NCBI GenBank assembly: GCA_963576725.1 | Contig: OY755252.1 | Location: 23,395,655 to 23,459,654 of the forward strand | Reading direction: 5' to 3' | Length of the DNA: 64,000 nt | DNA from: Azorinus chamasolen | Lineage: Eukaryota; Mollusca; Bivalvia; Cardiida; Solecurtidae | Shown: positions 1-11,399 of the stretch, piece by piece | Position numbering within the stretch: the stretch's first letter is position 1 | Layout of the letters: each line of letters begins with the position of its first letter | Notes under the pieces: generated by a model | The model's input: only the letters and a program-made list of their open reading frames with translations | Databases searched by the model: none | What the model was told of the DNA's origin: nothing | Translations under genes and position numbers: made by a program

Positions 1-176
1 CCCGGAATTCTAGTAGAGAATAATTTAGATACTTTAATGAAGGCGCCTGCTTAATGCAGGGATTATAGTCATACAGAAGGATTTTTGTACGACTTCCATC
101 CTGCATTAAGCTGCGACCTCTCTCAAAGACCGATGTTTATACCAAATTAATGTTCGATTTAGTGGGGGGGATACTG
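1..176. mobile_element. pogo-like MITE, CTAAACCGG subfamily, cut by window edge
   Basis: Left terminal repeat is truncated by the window start (CCCGGAATTCTAG is its inner part). The right end is ACTG followed by TA at 177-178. The middle has the diverged stem TTAATGCAGG / CCTGCATTAA shared by the family. It matches the intact copy at 9408-9611. Non-coding. Confidence 0.7.
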
Positions 177-454
177 TATTACCAGGCTGCGACATTGTCT
201 TATGAATAGTCTGTAGTAACAAACTAAGTGCGTTATGTATTATTTATTATAATACAATTACGCCACCATATTCGAATACGTTATGTGATTTGCCAAGTAA
301 CTGTTATCAGTATCCAAACTGTTTGACACTATGAATATGTCCGTTCTTCTATAAGGAAACGGACGACATACGTACTTCTTAATTTATAACAACTATTATA
401 GCATGCGATAATAATCCGCGGTAAATACATTATTTGACAGACATACACATATAG

Positions 455-820
455 GGTAGGTGCATTCGATTACAAACATTACCTATATTAAATTCAACTG
501 ATACAAAAATATGCCTGCAATACATTCACTCGATTACAGACATGTCACTACAATACATTAAAAATGCATTCGGTTACAAACGTATACCAAACTTCAATGC
601 ATTCGATTACATACATATACCTACAGTAAATGCATTCGTCAACATACATTTAAGTACAATAAATGCATTCATTTACAAACATATACATAAAATAAATAAG
701 TTGATAACACCTAGACTTATTCTTACAGTATATGCATTCGATTACAGACATAAAACTAAAGCAGATGTATTCGATTTATAGACATACATCCAGTATATGC
801 ATTCGTGTACAGGCATACAC
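455..820. repeat. 33-bp minisatellite (GCATTCGATTACA unit)
   Basis: Diverged tandem units built on GCATTCGATTACAnACATA recur near 566, 599, 632, 666, 732, 766 and 797, a spacing of about 31-34 bp with one double step. The 79-codon frame read across it (542-781, repeating NAFxYxH) simply follows the period and is not taken as a gene. Confidence 0.75.
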
Positions 821-1138
821 AGTGAAACTTATCTAATCCAGAATGTCAATAAAGAAGAAAGTTGCTGTATATTACATGCTGATCAACATGCAGAAGTCTC
901 GTTTAGGAGTTTTTTGTATTACTTTCTTCTACTAAAACGTATACAAATTTGGACGTTTTCCGACTTTACGTGCACCATATTATAAAGAGGAAATCATCGT
1001 CAAACCTGGTAATCCGAATAAGCGTTCTTAAAGTATCTTACCTGCCAATATTTCAGTCATTCCCCAGCTGTGAAAATTGTTATCTACTGCAGTTGTAAAT
1101 ATTACATTTCGTTCAGTGCATTAATTATATAGCTGTTT
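821..1138. other. unassigned stretch
   Basis: No open frame, RNA gene or recognisable repeat was seen here. Confidence 0.5.
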
Positions 1139-1141
1139 TAA

Positions 1142-1280
1142 CCATTTCCCTTATGTAAGCGCATTTAACGCATCTGCAAACAGAGTAGACTCAAATCAGA
1201 AGGCTCCTCCAGGAGCCGTCTGATCAGGGTTTGCTTATGCTGTAATATAGATCTGATTCTACAGCTTCTGTCTAAGCTAA
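1142..1280. mobile_element. TTAA-MITE, E family, short or degenerate copy
   Basis: Begins after TTAA (1138-1141) with CCATTTCCC. It has the E-family arm GCAAACAGAGTAGAC and a centre GGCTCCTCCAGGAGCC. It is closely related to the short copy at 11400-11511. The right terminus is not clean. Confidence 0.55.
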
Positions 1281-1521
1281 AATGTCACGTGTTGATGTGC
1301 CATTATAACAAAATGATATTATTAATATTCATGACGTCATTATTTCTTACATGAAAATACAACAGGGAAGGGGTCAATGGTAACCGGCTTTAATATTGAT
1401 GAAACACGTCATTAGCCCGATGAACCAGTGCAAACACTGTGTATCGACATCACATCAGGGTTCAAACGGTTTAATACTCAAGCGTTGTTGTTAGAGGTAA
1501 GAACATCAGAAGAGGTTTATA

Positions 1522-1689
1522 CGGTGAAACCACTCTAAACCGGAATTCTAGCAGAGTCGAATTTAGACAATGTTAGGAAGTTTCCTGCTTAATGCATAAT
1601 AAAAGACATGCAGAAAGATTATGGCTTTTACCAATACCCGTCTCCACGACTATACAAAATCTAGCGTCCGGTTTAGAGGTGTTTCACTG
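1522..1689. mobile_element. pogo-like MITE, CTAAACCGG subfamily
   Basis: Left end CGGTGAAACCACTCTAAACC follows TA (1520-1521). The right end GGTTTAGAGGTGTTTCACTG is followed by TA (1690-1691). The central palindrome has decayed to a single CAGAAAGATTATGG arm, so the element is short (168 bp). Confidence 0.8.
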
Positions 1690-1774
1690 TATATGAAATG
1701 CTTTAGTCTTGAAATATGTCATAAAAGGGGTAAATTGTATCAGAGTATTCATGTTACAAATCTATATACATGTA

Positions 1775-2012
1775 TATTCTGAAAGTGGGAGATTCTTCGA
1801 AGGCAAAAGCAGTAATAGTAACAGAGAAAATCGCAGATTCGCTTTTATTGAGTATGTTGGGAAATTAAAAGTGCAACACTACTCACGCCCCCTAGCACCG
1901 GCTTAAGCAGTATTCAATTTTCAAAACTTGTACCATCAAAACCATTGGTCTCGAAGGACCAGAAAATATAACAACACTGAAAATGAAGTACGGGGCGATT
2001 TGTTAAGCCACA
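1775..2012 (-). repeat. Q repeat, partial copy
   Basis: This is the reverse complement of the dispersed Q repeat at 8600-8880. It shares GGGAGATTCTTCGAAGGC, CACGCCCCCTAGCACCGGCTT and GAAGTACGGGGCGA. The 5' part is missing. The class is unknown; see the Q finding. Confidence 0.7.
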
Positions 2013-4124
2013 TTTATTATACTTTTAACCTTATACTTTAACTTTTTTCCTGGTCAGTATTCATTCCATATATCAATATCTATTGAGTATCCACCGACAG
2101 AATAGTATGAAATGTTTAAGTTAAATATGGAAATAAGTAAAGTGGAACAGTGTAGTCGTTTTACAAGCTAAGGAAACAAATATATCATGTCCCATTGGTA
2201 AACAGAACAGACCATGAGCTGACGGCTTCGTTTGATCTGGATCTACCCTGTTTGTAAATGCGTGAAAATGAGTTAACATGAAGCAAAGGTCTAAACATTT
2301 GTTAGCTATATCTTTCATTTATCCTTTCGTGAACGACAGCCACTCTAACCTATCGTAAGTGGCCCACATCAACAGCGGTTTCCTTAGCTGTCAAAACAAG
2401 ACGCTACAGATTATGAACCAAATTGCATTGAGTCTTGCAATACAGTTGTTTTGTTTTATAAGAAGATCTATATTGTTTGTGAAGCGTTGCGGCGGGTCAA
2501 ACTCTAAATAAATGGCTAGGGTAAATGATATGACAAGTCCCGATACTGTATATAAAAGGAGCCATTCATCTCACATAGAGTAAGTACTTCATCGACATGA
2601 CGTAGTTTTATGTGTTGTGATGCGGAGTTCACATGGTCTCATATCACTGCGCAGTAAGTTGCAAAAATTATTTATATGCTGTCATAAATATTGCACTGGC
2701 AAGTTGACGATATAAACAGTATTATGAGTTCATATCGTATCGGAATTAATGCATGCAACATAAAAATGCCAATCCCGAGTCGATCATAGACAGTTTTGTT
2801 TTGGATTCCGCTATATGACACCCAACATTAAGAGTTATAACAATAGTGTAGAAGTACACCGTACTCCACGAATAACAAACGGTGTCTGGTTGGTTTGGTT
2901 AAATGCTGGGAAAAACAGTCAAACGGGGAGAGCCAAACACGAAAGGACACGGAACCAAACACCAAACATAGTATGATTTTACGAGTGGCAAACAGTGCGT
3001 GCAGTACCTGATCGAATGCAGCATTGCCGTCTGTGTAGAACTTAAGTACATGGCGCGTATTACACAATAACGTATTGCCGTGTTGATACACAACCTTGAT
3101 TTTGTATATCAAGGCTTATTTATTATTCACTTCTACTCGCAATAAGAAGAAACTGTATTTGTATCTTCTTGCCTTACACATGCTACGAGTGTTTGGAGTT
3201 ATATTGCCCGGTAACATCAGAATAATTACTAGAGTGTTTTAGAAAAAAAGGAATAAAACGGTACCGAGCATGGTCTCTTCTGTCAGGTTAAGGTTCAAAG
3301 GGATGCACATATTAATATGCTACTGATAGAAGGTTTCGTCCAACAAATTGGAAAATGATTCTAAATAGTTCAAGCGTCGAATAATGTTTCCACGTGATAT
3401 GCGTATGAATAGTGTTGTGTTTGTTACAACTACGCCATTTAAAGATATTACTTGAACACACCATATAAACAGTCGTTCACAGCAAATTCTTCTATCTTCT
3501 ATTTACAAAGCAATCATTTTTGGTATTGACAAGTTTCTCCTTTAGATACAAAACGTTTTTGACCGCATTACTGCTTTACAGGTCTAAATGCGTTTCCCTT
3601 TATCCATTTCATCGTTCATAATCTCAAAAGCAGTCCAATTGATGTGTGCAGCATTTCCAAATATAGCATAATGCCGACGATTACGTCAATAATGAAACAT
3701 TTATGTCTTTAAGAGTCCGTATTCTGCTGTTTTCAAAGTGATCTCCATTTACAAATACACGTGACCCGGATAAATCACCGCTTAGTTGGATTTCACCAGG
3801 ACCCATGAGTTTTGCTAGTCGAACAATTGTTCCGCAATCAAACTAAGCGAATGGCACACTGTCTAACTACGCAATGTATACAAAATTGAGCAGCTAACGG
3901 TTTCAACAGCAGCGACTGAAGTGTTAAAATGCTATGTGCATAGCTGGCATTTGAATTTGCAGCCTGAATGACATAATCGCATTATTTAAAGAGAATGAGT
4001 GGAATACGTGTTTAAAGTTGTTTGGCAGTAATCTAATCGAAAGGTCAATGATAAACTGACTCATATTGAGATATTCCGGTATCATTGGGAATAGGACACT
4101 TATCCTATTCCCGCATAGTGTGGC
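2013..4124. other. gene-free stretch with one J-type hairpin remnant
   Basis: Around 2190-2320 there is a decayed TTAA-MITE middle of J type (AAACAGAACAGACC ... CTACCCTGTTTGTAAATGCG). The rest shows no recognisable gene or repeat. Short frames at 2828-3112 and 3924-4127 have no protein-like features. Confidence 0.5.
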
Positions 4125-4330
4125 CATTGAATGCTTCTGTAAATGTCACCGTTTGACACCATGGTGATAAATGGAACATGTTTAGCTTAGGGTAGCAAAC
4201 GCTTTACTTATCACAATGGTTAAAATACACACACAGCTAACATTTATATTTTTCCTAGTAAACTTTCCGTATCGATAGATCTATTCAAAGAGGTTAGGTC
4301 CAAAATAGCTTATGAAGCAATGGGCTAAAT
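4125..4330. mobile_element. degenerate TTAA-MITE, G family
   Basis: It has the G-family order: CTTCTGTAAATGTCACC, then GATAAATGGAACATG opposite TTATCACAATGGTT, then GATCTATTCAAAGAGG and a decayed GCAATGGGCTAA end. Both termini are eroded. It is recognised by comparison with 53423-53643 and 18937-19155. Confidence 0.5.
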
Positions 4331-5098
4331 ACATGTATATTACCGATATAAGTCAATGGCACTACCAATAATGTTCCAATGGGTGATTCTGTAGTATATA
4401 TATGATGACTTATACATTACACTGAACATGTAAATACTACGGTGAAAAATAGAACAGCAATCAGACAGTTAGAATAAGCACGATAATCGAAAATGAGACA
4501 ATTAATTAATTGCAACACAATTTTTAACAAAATTTCCTCCTAAACCACTGTCTGCATTTCCACTATATGTCAGAGGAATTATTTGTTGGTAACCCTCTAT
4601 CACATAATATCTATATATCGTTCCCGTCTGTTGCATACGTATGCCACATGAACTATACTAATTGCACGAGTTTTCGATAAGATTTTTAAATCAAATTATT
4701 ATCAAGAATAACTCCTTTATTTCTCCACACAGGTTTATGTTTTGACAACTCTTTAGAATCGCCTCGAAGAGATAGCATAGGGTGTGGTGGAGAAATGACG
4801 ATGTTTGTGTTTGCGTACGTACATTTACCTGTTATCCTAGTTCTTCGAACGGCATCTCCTTCTTAACCACTAGATTGCTTGCAACGGAATTTTACAATAT
4901 ATATCTTCAGGCGAGACTCCATGAGTGTTATATAAATCGTTCCGGACCAGTAGTTCACATAAGCTAAATTTAGATTTTAAGGAATACTTTATTTAACAAC
5001 GGTTATTCCTAAACCACTAACTGTTACCAACTGTCAGTGGAATAGTGTGTGTCATATGTTCGTAAACAGTTCATAGGTTTATGATGCTAAAATAAACT
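4331..5098. other. unassigned stretch
   Basis: AT-rich, with no gene or clear repeat. The 61-codon frame at 4782-4967 has no supporting feature. Confidence 0.4.
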
Positions 5099-5194
5099 AA
5101 ACTATAGAGTATTATTATTATTATACCACATTTATATAGCGCTCTTTTCACACTGGATATGTGCGTTCAAAAGCGCTTCACATGGATGAAATCA

Positions 5195-5765
5195 CTTATC
5201 GGAACGGACAGCATGATTATCTATCCAGACAATGAAGGATATACAATAGATATACAATATATGATATCACTAGCTGGAAGGAACTACATGATTGTCTATC
5301 CGGTCATGAAAGATATGCAAAACATATACAATCGATATAAAATCATAACTGCAAGGAACCGCATAAACTGTATTAACAAACTTGATACAGACAAGTTGAC
5401 TGGAAGCCATGCTCATCCATACCACAAATTGGACTACCCTGTATTAACAAATTTGATACAGACAAGTTGACTGAAAGCCATGCTCATCAATATTATAAAT
5501 TAGAATAAATGGGCTGACTGAAAATCATTCCATTTATATGACTATTGCGTCATATAACTGTTAGCTAAATAGGTTGACTGAAACCATTCCTATCCTGAGC
5601 TCAGTTGCCACTGTCCATGGCTATTTGGTCAACTGTTAGGTTGGCTGAATGCCATTCCTATTCTGAACTTTGTTGCCACTGGTATGTGACTATTGGGTCA
5701 CCTGGTAGCTTAATAGGTTGGCTGAAAGCCATTCCTATTCTGAACTAAACTGTCCTGGTAACGAA
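5195..5765. repeat. 75-80-bp diverged tandem repeats in the LINE 3' region
   Basis: Successive degenerate units are visible. ATGATT(A/G)TCTATCC recurs in the first part, ACAGACAAGTTGACTG(G/A)AAGCC appears twice near 5390-5480, and CCATTCCTATTCTGAACT recurs near 5654 and 5727. They lie downstream of the LINE stop codon, so they look like an expanded 3' untranslated region. Confidence 0.6.
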
Positions 5766-6257
5766 TGTTAAAAAGGCGTTTTCAGACACCTTTTGAAACA
5801 TGCCAGTGACTTTGCGTCTCTAATGCCTGACGGTAGATCATTCCAAAGTTTTGGAGCTGCATGTATTAAACTTCTTTCGCCATATTTTACCCTACAACAT
5901 TTTGGCACAACCAACGACAATGATCTACTTGCTGACCTTAACTCTCTGCATGGCCTGTACACGTCAAGCATGAAAAAGTAGTAAATTCAAGCAGGAAAAG
6001 TCACATGCAAAACGCCACCATCATGTTGACAATGTACTTGGGAGATTCATTGTGCATGGCTTTATATGTAAGTGTCAGATTTTTGAATTCAATCCGATGA
6101 TGTACCGGAAATCAGTGAAGTTCCTTCAGAACCGGCGTGATATGATTATATCGAGGAGTTCTTGTTATGATGCGGGCGGCTGTATTTTGCACTTTTTGAA
6201 ATTTCCGCAGTGAATTGTTTTAAATGCCACGCAGCAGTGAATTGCAGTAGTCTATTT
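5766..6257 (-). pseudogene. LINE reverse transcriptase, C-terminal fragment
   Basis: Minus-strand translation gives KIDYCNSLLRGI, KFQKVQNTAARIITRTPRY, VLKELH and TYKAMHNESPKYI, then after a frame change the 67-residue tail that includes YGERSLIHAAPKLWNDLP and FKRCLKTPF. This is the thumb/C-terminal region seen in L2/CR1-type LINE ORF2. Stops (for example after GI and ELH) and a frameshift show decay. It continues the fragment at 7671-8108 across the insertion. Confidence 0.85.
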
Positions 6258-6348
6258 TTATACGACCGTTTGAAAAAAACGGGACGTTTTATGGAATGGC
6301 GCTGTCTGTGTGTCCGTCCGTCTGTCCGTCCGGCCGTCTGTCCGTCTG

Positions 6349-6700
6349 TAACATCTCTAACGCAAGTTCCGCATGGTGGATCCTTTTAAAATTTTAACAC
6401 AGTGTTTACCTAGACATTCTACAGTAGCCTGCCAAGTCCCGGTTTGTTTTTCCAAGGTCAAGGTCACACAATTGGACTTAGAATTTGCGTTTAGCAAAAC
6501 TGTTAACCAGTCTGTCTGTCTGTAACATCTCTAACTCAAGTTCCGCTTGGTGGATCCTTACCATATTTAACCACAATGTTTATATGCACATGCTACAGTA
6601 GCCTGCCAAGTCCCGGCTCGTTTAACCAAGGTCAAGGTCGCTTAATTGGACTTAGAACTTGCGTTTAGCATCCGCGTTAAGCAAAAATGTTAACCTCAAT
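6349..6700. repeat. two ~175-bp direct repeats
   Basis: The block TAACATCTCTAACnCAAGTTCC ... GGTGGATCCTT ... CAGTAGCCTGCCAAGTCCCGG ... CCAAGGTCAAGGTC occurs at about 6349-6523 and again at 6524-6700. It is the first repeat type inside the inserted element. Confidence 0.75.
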
Positions 6701-6718
6701 TTATGTGGAACACGTCCA

Positions 6719-7535
6719 CTTATTTACATAACACTTTGTGATAAAGCTTTGAAACTTGGAACACTTGTTCACCGTCACAACTTTCACCTGTAGGCAAGAG
6801 TAAATAACTCTGTCAAGCATTTTGACCGATTTATGCCCCTTTTTAACTTAGAAATTTTGGTTAAGGCTTTGTTAAAGTCCATTTATTTACATAACCCTTT
6901 GAGATAAAGCTTTAAACTTGGAACACTTGTTCACCGTCACAACCTTTACCAGTAGGCACGAGAAAATAACTCTGTCAAGCATTTTGACCGAATTATGCCC
7001 CTTTTTAACTTAGAATTTTAGGTTAAGGCATTGTTAAAGTCCATTTATTTACATAACCCTTTCAGATAAAGCTTTTAAACTTTGAACACTTGTTCACCAT
7101 CACAATCTTCACCTGTAGACAAGAGTACATAACTCTGTCAAGCATTTTGACAGAATTATTCCCCTTTTTAACTTAGAAATTTTGGTTAAGGTTTTGGTTA
7201 AAGTCCACTTATTTACATAACCCTTTCAGATTAAGCTTTTAAACTTGGAACATTTGATCACCATCACAAGCTTCACCTGTAGGCAAGAGTACATAACTAT
7301 GTCTAACATTTTGACATAATTATGAAGCTTTTTAGCTTGGAATTTTTGGTTAAGGTTTTGGTTAAAGTCCACTTATTTACATAATCCTTTCAGATAAAGC
7401 TTTTAAACTTGAACCATTTGTTCACCATCAGAAGCTTCATCTGTAGGCAAGAGTAAATACAATGTAACTCTGTCAAGCATTTAGACACAATTATAGCCCT
7501 TTTTAATTTAGAATATTTGGTAAAGGTTTTTTGTT
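6719..7535. repeat. 161-165-bp tandem repeat, five units
   Basis: TTATTTACATAACCCTTT-AGATAAAGC recurs at about 6719, 6882, 7043, 7207 and 7372. Each unit continues through TTGTTCACC(G/A)TCACAA, GTAGGCAAGAGTA, CTCTGTCAAGCATTTTGAC and a TTTTGGTTAAGG segment. The length is similar to the ~160-bp satellite monomers known from bivalve mobile elements, but I have no sequence match to claim. Confidence 0.8.
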
Positions 7536-7670
7536 CAAGTATGCCTATTTACAACCTTGAAACTTGGTCGCAAAATTGGACTTAGAATTTGAATTTAGCA
7601 AATAAGTTAACAACAGTTTATGTTGAACAAAACCTCGACGGGCGTATATTGTGCCCACTGGCACTCTTGT

Positions 7671-8108
7671 TGATGTAACACGAGAGTTCACCAAAATCTT
7701 GGTAGCATTAGGTGAGAGGTACTTTCTTATATGGCCTATTTGCCGGAGTTGTGCATAACAAGACCTATACACGGAATTGACATCTGGTGTCATATCAATT
7801 TGTGAATCAAGCCATGCACCGAGATTCTTTATACACAAAGATGGTCTGATTTTGGAGGGCCCTACTTGTACATTAACCTCTGCAGGTACTTCCGTGTTTT
7901 TTTTGTATGAAACAGGATGACCTCAGTTTTGTCAGTATTGAGCTTCAGCATGTTCTGGTGAATCTAAAAGACTATTTCTTTGAGACAGTTCTCAACTCGC
8001 GATAAAGCTTCTTGTTGACAGGAAATGCCCTTGGGCTTAAAGGACAGGTATAACTGTGAGTCATCGGCATATAAATGGTGGTTAAGCCCATGGCTTCTGC
8101 AGATTTAT
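7671..8108 (-). pseudogene. LINE reverse transcriptase, palm fragment with YADD
   Basis: From the minus strand: C-R-S-H-G-L then NHHLYADDSQLYLSFKPKG and EALSRVENCLKEI. After a stop and a frameshift come NMLKLNTDKTEVILFH and then KNLGAWLDSQID, SCYAQLRQIGHIRKYLS and ILVNSRVTS. YADD is the catalytic motif of reverse transcriptases. The frame is truncated just upstream of the motif, where the element itself ends, and is broken again by the insertion. Confidence 0.85.
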
Positions 8109-8116
8109 AAACTATA

Positions 8117-8599
8117 TGTTAACTAACGCTTTCTTCAACGACATCTCAGAAGTTTATGACAGAATTCACAGATGTGATGATCTTCAGATGACCCTCGATA
8201 CCAATTATCAACATTGTTCCAGTCCATTTTTTAAGTAGTTCATTCAAGCTAAAATCATATTTTAACAAACAATATATTTAAACCTCCTAACCTCTGCCTC
8301 TATCTGTATGAAATACCATATGATCAAATTGTAGTTAAACCTCTATCAGATTAATATAAATATTTCCTGCCTGTTGCATGGTACATGAGGTATAAAACCA
8401 GGTGAACGATGTATGGCAAGCGTGACCATCTGGTTTATCTGAATTGTTCATATTTGATAACGCTCGTAAACGGTTCGCAACTGATCGTCAGTAGTTTTTA
8501 TGTGAATAGTCCAGAGTCCGACCTTGCAGATAAACATGTTACAAGTTAGTGCTTATATGTGCGAGCATTATCAAAATTGCATTAACAATTAGAATATAT
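8117..8599. other. unassigned stretch
   Basis: No gene or recognisable repeat apart from generic AT-rich sequence. Confidence 0.4.
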
Positions 8600-8880
8600 G
8601 TACTTCACAACAGCAGGTGTTAAGTGCTAGTGTGGCGGCCGTAAAAAGTCGCCCCGTACTTCATTCTCAGTGTTGTTATATTTTCTGGTCCTTCGGGATC
8701 ATTAGTTTTCATGTTATTAGTTTTGAAAATTGAATACTGCTTAAGCCGGTGCTAGGGGGCGTGAGTAGTGTTGCACTTTTAATTACTACTCATGAACATA
8801 CTCAATAAAACCGAGTCTGCAATTTTCCCTTTTTGCATTTCTACTTTTGCTTTCGAGGGATCACCCATTTTTAGAATATT
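8600..8880 (+). repeat. Q repeat, near-complete copy
   Basis: Dispersed ~270-bp repeat. In order: GTACTTCACAACAGCAGGTG, GGCGGCCGTAAAAAGTCGCC, TTCATTCTCAGTGTTG, CTTAAGCCGGTGCTAGGGGG, CTCATGAACATACTCAATAA and TTTGCTTTCGAGGGATCACC. Other copies are at 1775, 12797, 22382, 25961, 35386 and 59180. There is no terminal inversion and no reading frame; in two places copies are in tandem. Confidence 0.8.
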
Positions 8881-9405
8881 TATACAAACCAGTTTAACCT
8901 GCACTAAGTAATACTCTTTTGAAAAACTGTAAATCATAATTTTTAATGATTGTGATATATTTGATTAAAGCTTTTTTGTCTCTATGCCTAAGCAAATATA
9001 CTATCGCATAAGATCGAAAATGTTTAACAATATACAGATACTGAATGCGGGAAACAAGTTGGCTGTCCTTCTCAAGTTATACATATTTATACTGATTGGT
9101 CTGTACATGTACCTTCAAAAGCGATGGACTATTCCACTTTGAAAATAAAACCACTGAAACGCAGACATATAGTAAACAATACATGGTGTTACCAATAAAT
9201 TTGCACCAATTAGCTTTAACTACATGCAACACCTAAACGTAAAACAGGACTTACTGTATAGATTTAACCCTAATTTGCTTTTCATGAGCAATGCTAAACC
9301 GGTAGAAAATATCTACTTCATTTATCACTCTAGATTTAGTTGAGTTTTTTTCAAAAGATGAACCAGTGTTGAACCGTGTATCATGATGTTTTGACAAGCG
9401 GTATA
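8881..9405. other. unassigned stretch
   Basis: No gene and no clear repeat were seen. Confidence 0.4.
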
Positions 9406-9407
9406 TA

Positions 9408-9611
9408 CAGTAAAACCCCTCTAAACCGGAATTCTAGAAGAGAAGAATTTAGCTACTTTTAGGCAGGTGGCTGCTTAATGCTGGGTGAAAGTCATACAGA
9501 AAGCTCCGAGAGGAGCTTTCTGTATGACTTTCACCCTGCAATAAGCTGCCACCTGTCTCCAAGACCGATATTTATACCAAAATTAACGTCCGGTTTAGAG
9601 GGGTTTCACTG
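9408..9611. mobile_element. pogo-like MITE, CTAAACCGG subfamily, intact (reference copy)
   Basis: 204 bp, flanked by TA (9406-9407 and 9612-9613). Ends CAGTAAAACCCCTCTAAACC and GGTTTAGAGGGGTTTCACTG. Inner stem GCTGCTTAATGC...GCAATAAGCTGCC encloses CAGAAAGCTCCGAGAGGAGC, so nearly the whole element folds back. CAGT ends with TA duplication are typical of pogo/Tigger elements. No transposase is encoded. Confidence 0.9.
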
Positions 9612-9699
9612 TACACCAATAAAAGGCATGCAGTAATGGTGTATTACACTGTTGAATGCATAACCTATATAGTCCAACATTATTGCAGGAAAAATCGCC

Positions 9700-9835
9700 C
9701 AGATCTTCATCTGGAACATATTCATTTTTTCGTGTTGAGGGGGCAGACGAAACAAAACAGTTGCTAGTATCAGCCACTGACCTTGGTGGTTCAGCAAGGA
9801 ATGCAGTCCCTTCGCAATAGGCTCCATCGTAAACA
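9700..9835 (+). repeat. recurring anchor segment (GGTTCAGCAAACAGTG block)
   Basis: CATATTCATTTTTTCGTGTT, GAGGGGGCAGACGAAAC, GTATCAGCCACTGACC and GGTTCAGCAAGGAATGCAG correspond in order to segments at 42240, 43757, 50940, 55690, 57080 and 62110. These are dispersed remnants of one ancestral unit. The short minus-strand frames here are not protein-like. Confidence 0.5.
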
Positions 9836-9876
9836 CTTTAATGTGGGTCTACATTGTTTATATATGTACATTTTAA

Positions 9877-10092
9877 CCCTTTACCTCATAGGCTATTTTA
9901 GATACAACCTCTTTGAAAAATCTACCGAAAAGGAACATTAACTAGAGAAAATGAACATTTTAGAATTTTATTTGAAACAATTGTGATAAATAGAGCATTT
10001 GCTTTGATAGGCGCAAATGCTCTATTTATCACAATAGTTTCAGAAACTGAGTTTTACATAGTCGTCAAAAGTCGTCAATATGAGGGAAAGGG
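9877..10092. mobile_element. TTAA-MITE, G family, intact
   Basis: 216 bp between TTAA at 9873-9876 and 10093-10096. Ends CCCTTTACCTCATAGG and ATGAGGGAAAGGG. The central foldback is TTGTGATAAATAGAGCATTT / AAATGCTCTATTTATCACAA. The TTAA target and CCC...GGG ends are typical of piggyBac-type elements. No coding capacity. Confidence 0.9.
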
Positions 10093-10096
10093 TTAA

Positions 10097-11395
10097 ATAC
10101 CACTGGGTGCTTATAGGTTAAGTTATTTGCGGCAAAGTTGCAGTGCAATAACTATACATAAAACAATGTTTTCCATTTAACTATAGTGTCTGGATAAAAT
10201 TGTTGCGATATCAACCAGTATCTTGCCGGTGTTGAATTGAATGACTAGCTTGGATCCAGGTAAGGTCCTAAACGACTTTGTGTTTTTATCAAGATCGAAT
10301 CTGTTTAAAACTTGCCCAATGGTCCCTGACTTCACTCACTACGACACAACAATATCTGCTCTCTTTGCTTACAGAAGTACTCACAGTCAGTTTTGCAGTT
10401 CATTTTTCTTTGGAAAAAGTGAAATCCTTTGTTCAAATGCCTTTGTAAAACATAATGAAATGCATCTTATTGATATCCATGTTGTAGTGTTTTCTTTCAT
10501 GGCGAATTAAGACATGGTATTCTTAAATCGTAAACATGATTAGAAATGGTTACTACATTAAACGCTGGTGGTTTCGATTCACGCATTGGCAATCACCCGT
10601 TGTACTATCAAAATATTCAAAGGTTAATTTGATTACATGCACTTTAACTAGTTCAGGTTTTTCCCATGCATTATACAAATGCATAAAAACAGCATGTATT
10701 TATCTTTTACAAATAACCTCCCATGAATTCCTCGTTGTATATGTGGATAGAAGCATATAGGTCTCCATTTAACATCATCCTTTCGTCATAGTATTTGTTA
10801 CTTATAAACTTGTGTTTCACTTTAGAAGATAACACTTCAAATGAGGTATGCATAATGTGTTTGCACTTGTTCTGTTGTTGTATATTTATTGACCTGAATT
10901 GCCTTTTTTATAATTAGCCCTAGCGATGTTTGTGCACGTGCAGTACTCTAAAACGTTCAGAAAACTGCACCTTTCTCTCAGTAGGTTGATCGTTTATCTT
11001 TTTAGCTGAGGATTGTATATTCAATTCGACCTCAGTCAGATATAGCAACCTGATTAGCGTGGTGTTCATCACATTCCAGTAGTTATAGGGGATGTTAAAA
11101 CAAGATCAGAACAATTTGACTATATGTGAGTTATATCCAAACGGGTAATGGCTCTTTTCATTAAACACATATAAGAACCAGAGCACTTAAGGATGGAGGA
11201 TATGTTACAATCATTCCGTGAAACCTATAATATAGCCCTAAACGACACACTAATTATACAGAATATCACAATGCAACCGACATACGTTCAGCCAAAGTGA
11301 CGACTGAAAAATATACACGACGAGCATGTTTTAAAACTCTTATGTTCTATCGACAATTTATCGTAAAACTTCTTTGAATCAACATCATAAATAGC
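10097..11395. other. gene-free stretch with anchor-type fragments
   Basis: Around 11030-11100 is a fragment (CAACCTGATTAGCGTGG) related to segments at 12.15, 30.71, 34.16 and 55.5 kb. The 89-codon (10241-10510) and 74-codon (10536-10760) frames show no motifs and are not called as genes. Confidence 0.4.
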
Positions 11396-11399
11396 TTTA

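Larger units (their letters stand above)
6258..7670. mobile_element. inverted-ended element with internal tandem repeats, inserted in the LINE
   Basis: It interrupts the LINE frame exactly between RVTS and KIDYCNS. Near the left edge is TATACGACCGTTTGAAAAAA and near the right edge CTCGACGGGCGTATATTG; reverse-complemented, these form an imperfect inverted repeat (TATACGCCCGTCGAAAA-like). The left part has a CTGTCCGTCCG-rich tract. No coding capacity was seen. The class is unknown; a non-autonomous DNA transposon or a Helitron-type carrier of tandem repeats are both possible. Confidence 0.7.
5107..8108 (-). mobile_element. 5'-truncated L2/CR1-like LINE, decayed, with a nested insertion
   Basis: Reading the minus strand gives the C-terminal half of a non-LTR reverse transcriptase. 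It includes HHLYADDSQLYL (YADD codons at 8060-8071) and KNLGAWLDSQID. It resumes after an insertion with KIDYCNSL, NTAARIITRTPRYNHITPVL and APKLWNDLPSGIR, and ends at LKTPF near 5766. The 3' tail AAGCGCTTTTGAACG...AGAGCGCTATATAAAT followed by an ATT-type microsatellite is typical of this LINE group. Candidate 8-bp target duplications AAACTATA lie at 5099-5106 and 8109-8116. Frameshifts and stops make it inactive. Family placement rests on motif recall, not a search. Confidence 0.85.

Noticed and set aside
2550..2600. TATATAAAAGG as a core promoter
   Set aside because: No coding sequence or transcript structure follows; TATA-like words are frequent in AT-rich DNA.
5159..5470. 103-codon frame
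   Set aside because: It follows the 75-80-bp tandem repeats downstream of the LINE and has no independent support.
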